Made by a program: the position numbers and the translations under genes. The notes under the pieces were generated by a model. It saw only the letters and a program-made list of their open reading frames with translations, searched no databases and was not told the DNA's origin. A DNA stretch of 39,886 nucleotides from positions 1 to 39,886 of the forward strand of contig CAWUKT010000066.1 of NCBI GenBank assembly GCA_963923035.1, written 5' to 3'. Positions 1-6,372 of the stretch are shown piece after piece. The DNA comes from CAWUKT01 sp963923035 (lineage in GTDB: Bacteria; Bacteroidota; Bacteroidia; J057; JADKCL01). Numbering within the stretch: the first letter of the stretch is position 1; each line of letters begins with the position of its first letter.

Positions 1-61
1 CTGAGATTCAGTGGGTTTTAACGGGACACGTATGGGGGAGGGGGACCTCGAACCCGAATTA

Positions 62-224
62 ATTCGTCCTTTCCCTCCATCATCTCCCTTCCCCAGCCAC
101 TTCATTTACACCTTTGCCCGTTTGAATCCATTTCCCCATTGCTCTTATTCGTCCTTTCCCTCTACCATCTCCTTTCTCCAGCCACCTCATTCGCACCTTT
201 GCCCATTGAATCCATTCCCAGATG
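62..224. repeat. Tandem duplication of about 85 bp in a gene leader
   Basis: Two diverged copies lie head to tail, roughly 62-146 and 147-224. Both begin ATTCGTCCTTTCCCTC and share further blocks such as CCAGCCAC and CACCTTTGCCC in the same order. The stretch is pyrimidine-rich and sits directly upstream of the lipoprotein start at 281, so it is probably part of that gene's leader. No open frame with a plausible protein explains it. Confidence 0.7.
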
Positions 225-280
225 ACTCTCATTTCCCTTTCATTTGTCCTGCTGGCCCCATTTTCCGTATCTTATTTCCC

Positions 281-1123
281 ATGCCCCTCCGAACCCTATT
301 GTGTATCCTATCCCTGCTTGCCTTCGGCCTTTCCGCTTGCCAAACGGACCCAGACCGAACGGTCTCCGAACTTGACGAGGTGGTCACATGGGATACCTTG
401 CCCGCTCCTCCGCCCGCTGCCCCGGACCTTGACCTGGACAGTTTGCTGTTTACCGGAGCCGAAGCTGCCGCCCTGGACCTCCTCGGCAACCGCTCCCGGG
501 AACCCTTCGATACCAGCTTCGAATTCCTTCACCACGACAGCTTGCCCGCCGTCCAGGTGTCTCTTCAACGGGGCCACCTGACTGAGGAAGAGCATGTCTA
601 CGCCTATTTGCGCCGCCACATCCACCACCTTACCCATGTCAGCCTCTACCTGATGCAGCATCAGGAGTGGAAGCCGGTCCTCCTCCGCGAATTTGAGTAC
701 GCGTACTATACGGGTGATAGCATTTTTGATGTGAATGGCGATGGGAGCCCCGATTTCGTTCTCATGTCCTATCCGTCGTCGGGCTGTTGCCTGGCCAATG
801 TCCACCATGTGTACCTCCACCTGCCGAATCAGGGCACCTTTACGCCGGAGTACGAGTTCATCAACCCGACTTTCTCCCCCGCCGAAAAGCTCGTACGGGG
901 CGTCAATTACGGGCATCCGGGGATGACCGAGCTGTACAAGTACCGTTGGAATGGGCTGCGGGTAGATTCCCTGGAATGGATCCAGCCTTTTCCCCCTGAA
1001 TCGAAAACCTATGTCCGTACGCGCCCGCCTTTTCTCCACCATCCCGAAAAAGGTTCACCTGTCCGATCAATTCCTTCGGAATATCGGCAAGTGAATGGAT
1101 TCGATTGGTTTGTGGGCTTCTGA
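281..1123 (+). CDS. Hypothetical exported lipoprotein with a calcium-loop motif
   Basis: The protein of 280 residues is not one I can name. The frame is open further upstream, but the ATG at 281 is chosen because it begins a typical lipoprotein signal: MPLRT, a leucine-rich core, then LSAC with Cys20 as the lipidation site. The preceding frame is Pro/Ser/Phe-rich and looks untranslated. Around residues 147-165 a DVNGDGSPDF segment resembles the Asp-rich calcium loop of FG-GAP and dockerin-like proteins, followed by a Cys-Cys pair. The rest is a mixed, probably beta-rich, soluble domain. It is likely anchored in the periplasm or outer membrane. Its stop is one base from the stop of the convergent arsM, so no terminator separates them. 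Confidence 0.7.
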   Translation: MPLRTLLCILSLLAFGLSACQTDPDRTVSELDEVVTWDTLPAPPPAAPDLDLDSLLFTGAEAAALDLLGNRSREPFDTSFEFLHHDSLPAVQVSLQRGHLTEEEHVYAYLRRHIHHLTHVSLYLMQHQEWKPVLLREFEYAYYTGDSIFDVNGDGSPDFVLMSYPSSGCCLANVHHVYLHLPNQGTFTPEYEFINPTFSPAEKLVRGVNYGHPGMTELYKYRWNGLRVDSLEWIQPFPPESKTYVRTRPPFLHHPEKGSPVRSIPSEYRQVNGFDWFVGF

Positions 1124-1124
1124 C

Positions 1125-2099
1125 TCAGCAGCAACCGCCGCCGTCGTAGAAGAACGTGGAGTCCGTGATCACAATATCGTCCCGGCCCAGGTCGCCCAAT
1201 TGGCCCGCCGTCTTGTCACAAACCGACAAGGGCTGGTTATAGAGCAGCGTATGGCCTTTTCCGTCATTGAAAAAGCCGCTCTGGCCAATGTAAATGGCGG
1301 ATTTACCGGTGAAGATGCAGGGACCGTCCTCCGGCATGGGGTCTTTGATGGCGCAGACCTCGACCGATTCGATGAAGATGTTGACATCGGTATCGTAGTG
1401 GCCGGTATCGAGGATGCGGTAGGGACGCTTGGCGCGGACTTCGACGGTGCCAAAGCCGGCCTCGGTGATCAGGTTGAGGTAATCCTGAAGCGGAATGGAG
1501 CCGCTGAGGCACAGGGCCCGCAATTCCTCGTCTTCGACCAGTTGCGGGGGCATTTGCTGGTCGCAGACCGGATCGGAAAGGACCATGCGGCCTCGGGGCT
1601 TGAGCACTCGGTACATTTCGGCCAGGGCCTGCTTCAAATCGTCGACCTTGAAGATGTTAAAGAGGCAGTTCTGGGCAGCCACGTCTACGGTATTGTCCTC
1701 TACATTGAGGTTCAGCGCATCTCCGAGACGGAGATCGACAAATTCAGATTTGAACCAGTCGTTTTCGGCCTCCGCCTGGGTGAAATTGGTCCGGCTCGCT
1801 TCCAACATTTCCGGCACCGCATCGATCCCAATCACGCCGCCGGGACGACGGCTGAAGTAGGAGAATTGCAGCAGCTCCATGCCTCCGCCGACGCCGACGT
1901 AGAGGATGGTGGGATCGTCCACGAGGTCGCGGGGATTCACGGTACTGCCACAACCGTAGTTCATGTCGAGCATGATCTGCGGGATCGACAGCCCAGGCAA
2001 TTGCCAGATGGGGGTAGTGGTACAACACAGGCCGACATCGGGCTTGAGGGCGGCTTCCCGATAGACGTCCTTGGTGGTAGTTAAATAAGTGTTGGACAT
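1125..2099 (-). CDS. arsM: Arsenite methyltransferase of the arsenosugar type (ArsM)
   Basis: SAM-dependent As(III) methyltransferase of 324 residues, expected to make methylated and dimethylated arsenic in the cytoplasm. The SAM motif is VGVGGG near residues 68-73, with acidic GID at 91-93. The ArsM cysteines appear conserved: the LCC pair at 25-26 after LKP, Cys197 in a LCLSG motif, and Cys249 near the expected third position. A C-terminal extension with GKSAIYIG and VCDKTAG follows the known ArsM layout. The chain ends GGGCC, a possible extra metalloid-binding tail. It is the last gene of a three-gene operon, 41 bases after arsS. Pairing with arsS points to the arsenosugar branch and not to simple volatilisation. 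Family call is firm; substrate is inferred. Confidence 0.9.
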   Translation of the reverse strand: MSNTYLTTTKDVYREAALKPDVGLCCTTTPIWQLPGLSIPQIMLDMNYGCGSTVNPRDLVDDPTILYVGVGGGMELLQFSYFSRRPGGVIGIDAVPEMLEASRTNFTQAEAENDWFKSEFVDLRLGDALNLNVEDNTVDVAAQNCLFNIFKVDDLKQALAEMYRVLKPRGRMVLSDPVCDQQMPPQLVEDEELRALCLSGSIPLQDYLNLITEAGFGTVEVRAKRPYRILDTGHYDTDVNIFIESVEVCAIKDPMPEDGPCIFTGKSAIYIGQSGFFNDGKGHTLLYNQPLSVCDKTAGQLGDLGRDDIVITDSTFFYDGGGCC

Positions 2100-2140
2100 G
2101 AAAAATGGATTTGCACAATGAATGAAGTAAGCTAATTGAT

Positions 2141-3190
2141 TTACGCGACCTCTCCCCCACAGCTCGATCCTGCGCCGGCGGTACAGCCATAGCAGTGCTG
2201 GTTGACCACAATGGCCCGCGCCGCCAATTTGTCGGCGTCGAACTCGGAGATGTGCTTGGGCGCCTTGCCACCGACCTTCAAATCCAGCATTTGGTTGAAG
2301 TCACAGTCGTATAAATAGCCGTCCCAGCTGATTGAGATCGTATTGCGGCACATCACATTCGCGGCGGCCACCGGATTGAAAGCATTCACCAGCTCGTCCA
2401 TGTACCGCTCGTAGTTGCCACTCGCGATGAGATAGTCGAGAAAACGGCTGATGGGCAGGTTGGTGATGGCAAAGAGCTGGTTGAATTCGATGTCAAAGTC
2501 GCGCTTCAGCGCTCGCTTGAACTCCATTTCCATGCTGCCCTGGTCGCCGGGCATCATCGCGCCAGTTGGGTTGTAGACCAGGTTCAGGGTCAGGCCGCTG
2601 CCCTCTTTGCCGTAGCCGACGGCGTTGAGCATCTTGAGCGCACGGATAGAGCGCTCAAAGACGCCGTCGCCGCGTTGGCGGTCGGTGCTGCGCGACTTGT
2701 AGGACGGCAGGGACGAGACCACTTCGATGCCGTGCTTTTTGAAGAAGTCGGGCAGGTCGTTGTATTTGGGGTTCGCGACGATGATCGTGAGGTTGCAGCG
2801 GACGATGACGTGGCGGTCCAGCTTCTTGATTTCCTCGACAAACCACCGGAAATCGGGATTCATCTCAGGCGCTCCCCCGGTGAGGTCAACGGTCTTGATG
2901 TCCGTTTTGGCCAGGGCGTCCAGGCATTGCTGCATGGTCTCCCGGGTCATGATCTCTTTGCGGTCGGGTCCAGCATCGACGTGGCAGTGCTTGCAGACCT
3001 GGTTGCACATCTTGCCCACATTGACCTGGAAGATCTCCAAGGGGGTTGGGCGGAGCGGGAAGAGGTCAATCTCGGCCAGCTTCTGGGAGAATGCGGGGAA
3101 CTCCGCCTGGTTCTCGAGCACCTCAATCTGGGCTGCGGTGCTGTTGAGTGCGTGTCCCTGGGCCTTCAGGGACTTTGTTTTGGAAGCCAT
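2141..3190 (-). CDS. arsS: Arsenosugar biosynthesis radical SAM protein ArsS
   Basis: Radical SAM enzyme of 349 residues. The family is known to attach a 5'-deoxyadenosyl group to methylated arsenic, giving the precursor of arsenosugars. The cluster-binding CX3CX2C is CNQVCKHC at residues 62-69, followed by HVDAGP, typical of this family. A TGGAPE motif for SAM contact lies near 105. The C-terminal DUF3641-like part has MCRNT, DCDFNQ and an end motif CYGC..AGSSC with Cys333, Cys336 and Cys344. Some relatives are selenoproteins; here all these positions use ordinary Cys codons. The ATG at 3190 gives the usual length. It lies 16 bases after the peroxidase-like gene and 41 before arsM, so the three are probably one transcript. 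Confidence 0.93.
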   Translation of the reverse strand: MASKTKSLKAQGHALNSTAAQIEVLENQAEFPAFSQKLAEIDLFPLRPTPLEIFQVNVGKMCNQVCKHCHVDAGPDRKEIMTRETMQQCLDALAKTDIKTVDLTGGAPEMNPDFRWFVEEIKKLDRHVIVRCNLTIIVANPKYNDLPDFFKKHGIEVVSSLPSYKSRSTDRQRGDGVFERSIRALKMLNAVGYGKEGSGLTLNLVYNPTGAMMPGDQGSMEMEFKRALKRDFDIEFNQLFAITNLPISRFLDYLIASGNYERYMDELVNAFNPVAAANVMCRNTISISWDGYLYDCDFNQMLDLKVGGKAPKHISEFDADKLAARAIVVNQHCYGCTAGAGSSCGGEVA

Positions 3191-3206
3191 ATAAAATGGA
3201 TTGGGC

Positions 3207-3542
3207 TTACATCAAAATTTCGTTGGCCTTGTTCATCATCTGGACGCCGTGGACCAGAGATGCGCCGCCGCGGATGGCAGCTGCGACGTGAACGGCCTCC
3301 ATGAGTTCGGGCTCCTCACAGCCGCGCTGGAGGGTGTCCTTGGTATAGGCGTCGATGCAGTAAGGGCATTGGATGGCGTGGGCCACGGCCAGGGCGATGA
3401 GGCTCTTCTCGCGGGCGGTGAGGGCACCTTCCTGAAAGACTTCGCCGTACCAGTCAAAGAATTTACCGGCCAGCTTGGGCTCGAAGTCTTTGATGTCGCC
3501 GAATTTTCCCAGGTCTTCGGGATTGTAATACGTATCGCTCAT
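3207..3542 (-). CDS. Arsenosugar-associated peroxidase-like protein (AhpD/CMD fold)
   Basis: Small all-helical protein of 111 residues in the carboxymuconolactone decarboxylase/AhpD superfamily. The redox pair is CPYC (Cys59, Cys62), preceded by AVAH and followed by a helix with DTLQRG, then HVAAAIRGG. This is the subfamily that regularly travels with arsS; its exact role is not settled, but a thiol redox or peroxide function tied to arsenic chemistry is likely. The frame extends 28 codons further upstream, but the ATG at 3542 (MSDTYYNP) is the family's usual start. It is the first gene of the arsenic operon. A TATATTCG box 20 bases upstream may be its minus-7 promoter element. Confidence 0.88.
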   Translation of the reverse strand: MSDTYYNPEDLGKFGDIKDFEPKLAGKFFDWYGEVFQEGALTAREKSLIALAVAHAIQCPYCIDAYTKDTLQRGCEEPELMEAVHVAAAIRGGASLVHGVQMMNKANEILM

Positions 3543-3562
3543 TGATCTTGTAATTTGATTGT

Positions 3563-3570
3563 CGAATATA
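3563..3570 (-). promoter_or_regulatory. Minus-7-like box TATATTCG of the arsenosugar operon
   Basis: On the minus strand TATATTCG stands about 20 bases before the ATG at 3542. It matches the Bacteroidota minus-7 consensus TAnnTTTG at seven of eight positions. I see no TTG at the proper distance upstream, so support is partial. Confidence 0.35.
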
Positions 3571-3703
3571 CATGGATTGGGGAAGTGTTGGGAGAATTGG
3601 GGCTGGAAAAGGGCGAGAATGTTCAAAAATAGACCTAAAAGGAAAAGCTCCCTACCCGACTTGGATAGGAAGCGCTGAAAAAGTCCTGAAATATGTGGTC
3701 GCT

Positions 3704-3895
3704 TTACATACGCTCTTCGGAGCGGAGTTCAGCGGGGAGTTCATTGATGGCGGTGACGTCGACCATTTCTTGTTGGTCGGTCTTGACCTTGGCCGTGTCG
3801 GAGAAGTGTCCGGTGCGGCAGGAAGTCATGGAGCCTACGAGCAAGGCGGCGGAAGCAAAGAGGGCGAAGGTGGTGGCGATCTTTTTGGTTTTCAT
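3704..3895 (-). CDS. Small hypothetical lipoprotein
   Basis: A 63-residue product beginning MKTKKIATTF with a hydrophobic core ending SMTSC, a plausible lipobox with Cys26. The mature part of under 40 residues is polar, with no recognisable domain; it ends LRSEERM. Small lipoproteins of this kind are common and poorly characterised in Bacteroidota. The start at 3895 is chosen because it opens the signal peptide; the upstream frame is proline-rich leader. It reads in the same direction as the arsenosugar operon but is 161 bases away from it, so co-transcription is uncertain. No relation to arsenic is evident in its sequence. Confidence 0.6.
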   Translation of the reverse strand: MKTKKIATTFALFASAALLVGSMTSCRTGHFSDTAKVKTDQQEMVDVTAINELPAELRSEERM

Positions 3896-4026
3896 TTTTC
3901 CTGAAGTTGATGTTGAAATGCTGTTGATGGTTGAATGTACGGGGGGTAGGGAAAACCGATGGGGAAAGGAAGTGGGCAGGGGGATAAAGGCAGTCAATGG
4001 AGGGAATTGGGCAGTGGAAAAATGGG

Positions 4027-4058
4027 TTGGGGCAAGCGGGCCAATTGGGCTAACTTGG
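4027..4058 (+). promoter_or_regulatory. Putative sigma-A-type promoter for the 4084 gene
   Basis: TTG at 4027-4029, a 21-base spacer, then TAACTTGG at 4051-4058, close to the Bacteroidota TTG / TAnnTTTG pattern. The ATG follows 25 bases downstream. Confidence 0.45.
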
Positions 4059-4083
4059 GGTTTATTGACCTGACCAAACAATT

Positions 4084-4869
4084 ATGAAACAGATTCCCTT
4101 TTTCCTTTTGATCGCCGTCCTGGCGTTTGGATGCGGCCGAAAAGCAAAGTCCAAGCTGGAGCGGAAAGGTTTTTCGGTGAGCCGGAGTGACTCCGGCGAC
4201 GAGGATGACAAGCCCAAAGGGCTCAAGGCCGACTCCCTGATGTTCCCGACCCGGCCGGGCAATGTCCTCTTGACCGGCAATGAAGACCACCGGCTCGTGC
4301 CGGTCTTCAAGGTCAATGTCGATCCTGAAAACAAGCGCTTCTTTACCGGCAGCATCAGCTTCCACCGCGACTGGAAGGACTATGAGCCCGGCGACAATTG
4401 GAACCAAAATTTCCTCCCCGGACTCGCCGTCGCGAATGGCTATAACCTGGTCAACCTGACCCATGTCCACCTGCTCCCCATCTCTCAACGGCGCCTGTTT
4501 CCCCAACCCGTCCTCATTTGGAACGTCTATTACCCCGCTCCCACCGCCGATAGCCTCAAGGGCCAACCCATTCTCCGGGACTACTACCTCGTTTCCTGTT
4601 ACGACGAGGACACGAACGAAGACGGCTATATCAACAGCTCCGACCTGCGCCGCTTTTACCACTTCAACAAGGACGGCGAGGAACAGGGGACGCTGGTTCC
4701 CAAGGACTATTCGGTGATGAGCTGCACCTACGACCGCGCCAACGACGCGCTCTATATCAAGGCCCGCCACGACGACAACAGAAACGGCCAGATGGATCCA
4801 TTGGAGCGCATCGACATCTTCCTGGTGTACCTGGTCCTGCCGACGGAGGGCCAGCTGGTGTACAACTGA
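4084..4869 (+). CDS. Hypothetical lipoprotein with EF-hand-like loops
   Basis: A 261-residue lipoprotein of unknown function. The signal peptide MKQIPFFLLIAVLAFGC places the lipidated Cys at residue 17. A charged linker (SDSGDEDDK) precedes a compact domain. Near residues 179-190 DEDTNEDGYINSSDL has the spacing of an EF-hand calcium loop, and DDNRNGQMDPLE near residues 235-247 looks like a second. The protein resembles the lipoprotein at 281 only in carrying such loops. It appears to be a single-gene unit: a promoter-like pair lies upstream and a strong hairpin terminator follows at 4911. Cell-surface or periplasmic location is inferred from the lipobox. Confidence 0.75.
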   Translation: MKQIPFFLLIAVLAFGCGRKAKSKLERKGFSVSRSDSGDEDDKPKGLKADSLMFPTRPGNVLLTGNEDHRLVPVFKVNVDPENKRFFTGSISFHRDWKDYEPGDNWNQNFLPGLAVANGYNLVNLTHVHLLPISQRRLFPQPVLIWNVYYPAPTADSLKGQPILRDYYLVSCYDEDTNEDGYINSSDLRRFYHFNKDGEEQGTLVPKDYSVMSCTYDRANDALYIKARHDDNRNGQMDPLERIDIFLVYLVLPTEGQLVYN

Positions 4870-4910
4870 GCCGGAACGGATTTTTGCCCGGTGACCGGGG
4901 AACTTCATGG

Positions 4911-4951
4911 AAGCGGGAACCCACTTGGAGGTGAGTTCCCGCTTGTTTTTT
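4911..4951 (+). terminator. Rho-independent terminator after the 4084 lipoprotein
   Basis: A perfect 10-bp stem AAGCGGGAAC / GTTCCCGCTT (4911-4920 with 4935-4944), extended inside the loop by CAC/GTG, is followed directly by GTTTTTTC. Confidence 0.85.
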
Positions 4952-4967
4952 CCCGTCCCAACCGAGG

Positions 4968-4993
4968 AAAAGCCCCACTCCGAAGAGGGGGCT
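4968..4993 (-). terminator. Putative terminator of the 6193-5048 gene pair
   Basis: On the minus strand a stem of nine pairs with one bulged base (4971-4980 with 4985-4993) closes on a UUCG-type tetraloop and ends in four T residues. It lies 55 bases past the stop at 5048. The T tract is short, so strength is uncertain. Confidence 0.5.
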
Positions 4994-5047
4994 GCGATCA
5001 AATGGGTCCATAGACAGTTGCCCAATAAAAAAACTGTGGTTCGCCGT

Positions 5048-5515
5048 TTATTCCTGCAATTGCATCTCTACCACTTCGAGCTTGTCGCTTTTACAAGCTC
5101 CAATCGCGATGACATCGGACATGTAGCCCTCCTCCAGACTGCGGATTGAGCTGAGGGTTCCGACGAGGAAGAGCTTTCCATTTTCGTAGACCCCGTTCCA
5201 GGTATCCTGGAATGAGATTTCATTGCCCGTCGCGGGGTCCAATCCCGCATAATAGGCTCCAAACTGGAAGGTGAACGTGGAATTGTTCCCCTGGGAAAGG
5301 AGTTGAAATCGGCCCGAAGAGCTTTGGGAAATGGGGGTCCAACGACTGACGTCCCACATTGAGTTTTGGTAGGCACCCGAGACGGTACCTGTTTCGGCAT
5401 TGGAGCTGCCGATGGAAATCTCAATCTTCGCTCCGGTGCTTACCTGGCCCAAATAGCGGCCATTGAGGGGTTTCGTGCTTTGCGCAATGGGAGATGGGTA
5501 GGAATTGGAATTCAT
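5048..5515 (-). CDS. Small beta-barrel protein, possibly avidin-like
   Basis: The 155-residue protein has no signal peptide and no family I can assign with confidence. It reads as about eight beta strands: LNGRYLG (17-23), KIEISIG, GTVSGAY (43-49), GRFQLL, TFTFQFGAYY, a strand ending TWNGVY (105-110), GKLFLVGTLSS and DVIAIG. The order and spacing resemble avidin and streptavidin, where the first strands read G-x-W/Y...GxxTGTY and a later strand reads TW-S-G-Q-Y. The other biotin-stacking tryptophans are not evident. The match is by eye and may only reflect a generic barrel. It lies 51 bases after the 208-residue gene and probably shares its transcript, ending at the hairpin near 4980. Confidence 0.6.
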   Translation of the reverse strand: MNSNSYPSPIAQSTKPLNGRYLGQVSTGAKIEISIGSSNAETGTVSGAYQNSMWDVSRWTPISQSSSGRFQLLSQGNNSTFTFQFGAYYAGLDPATGNEISFQDTWNGVYENGKLFLVGTLSSIRSLEEGYMSDVIAIGACKSDKLEVVEMQLQE

Positions 5516-5566
5516 GGTGTTGGGGGTTGGGTTAAATGGATGAATGAAAATTCGAATTGGAAGGGC

Positions 5567-6193
5567 TCAGGGGTCGATGAGGAGTTCGCCGACGATGACC
5601 GGACTGGCATGGGCAGTTTCCTGTTTCAGGCGCAGGCCAAGTCCGACGTAGTCTTCGCCGTCTTTGTGGGTCATTCTGAATTGATTCCATTCAATGGAGT
5701 CCCAGGATTTCTTGTCGTACAGGCCCTTGCTTCGGTGCCAGTAGGTAGCATCGGCCCAAAAGTCTCCCGTCGTACCCTCAAACTGTACTTTCAGTTGGTA
5801 CTCCGCCCCTTTCCATACGTCCACGATCTTGTTGTTTCGGAGGAAATAGACTTCGATCCAGAGCAAGAGGGAACCTTCTGCTTCCGTATTGATTCTCAGC
5901 AAGGGATTGAAGCAGCACTTTTTGCAGCGGGCCCAATCTTCCCATGCGTACCAGCCACCGCGGTTGGCACTGATGGCCAAGGCGGCCTTGACATCGTGGC
6001 CGAGCTGGGCTCGGCGGGTTTCGATGAGGTTGTCTGGGTCCTCCAATACGGCGTTGAGGATCCAGGGGTGTTGGGGGGCGGTTTCTGAATGGTTTGGGCT
6101 GGAATTGGAGTCCCAGGTAAGGGAATTCATCGGAACGAGGCACTCAGTTCCGGTGTGTTCGCAGGTCGTCGGGATTTGTAAATGATTTGCCAT
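5567..6193 (-). CDS. Hypothetical cytoplasmic protein with Cys cluster
   Basis: I do not recognise this 208-residue protein. It has no signal peptide. Cysteines fall at 11 and 18 and in CKKCC at 90-94, preceded by a Trp-rich WYAWEDW stretch; these could bind a metal or form disulfides. Residues 64-80 (LGHDVKAALAISANRGG) suggest a helix, and the C-terminal half alternates hydrophobic residues like a beta sandwich, ending IVGELLIDP. It is the first of a two-gene unit with the avidin-like barrel protein downstream; both being small, soluble and beta-rich suggests a joint role. No upstream promoter is clear. Confidence 0.6.
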   Translation of the reverse strand: MANHLQIPTTCEHTGTECLVPMNSLTWDSNSSPNHSETAPQHPWILNAVLEDPDNLIETRRAQLGHDVKAALAISANRGGWYAWEDWARCKKCCFNPLLRINTEAEGSLLLWIEVYFLRNNKIVDVWKGAEYQLKVQFEGTTGDFWADATYWHRSKGLYDKKSWDSIEWNQFRMTHKDGEDYVGLGLRLKQETAHASPVIVGELLIDP

Positions 6194-6372
6194 AAGTCAA
6201 GTGATTTTAAATGGTTGATCGTATGGCACAATGATAGGACCGCCCTCCTCGCTTAGAAAGCCATCTTTCCCCAATTCCTATCTGTTTCATCTCTTCTCAT
6301 TTCCCATTTTCCGTCTCAAATTCTATCTTCCATTTGTTTATTCTCCTCCATTCCTATCACTTTCAACCTGCA
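6194..6372. other. Divergent intergenic region, pyrimidine-rich leader
   Basis: This 179-base gap separates the minus-strand gene at 6193 from the plus-strand start at 6373. The part before 6373 is mainly C and T on the plus strand, with no Shine-Dalgarno sequence before the ATG. I see no clear promoter pair or hairpin. Confidence 0.5.

Noticed and set aside
2141..3190. ArsS as a selenoprotein
   Set aside because: Some relatives use selenocysteine, but all cysteine positions here use ordinary TGC or TGT codons and the frame has no internal TGA.
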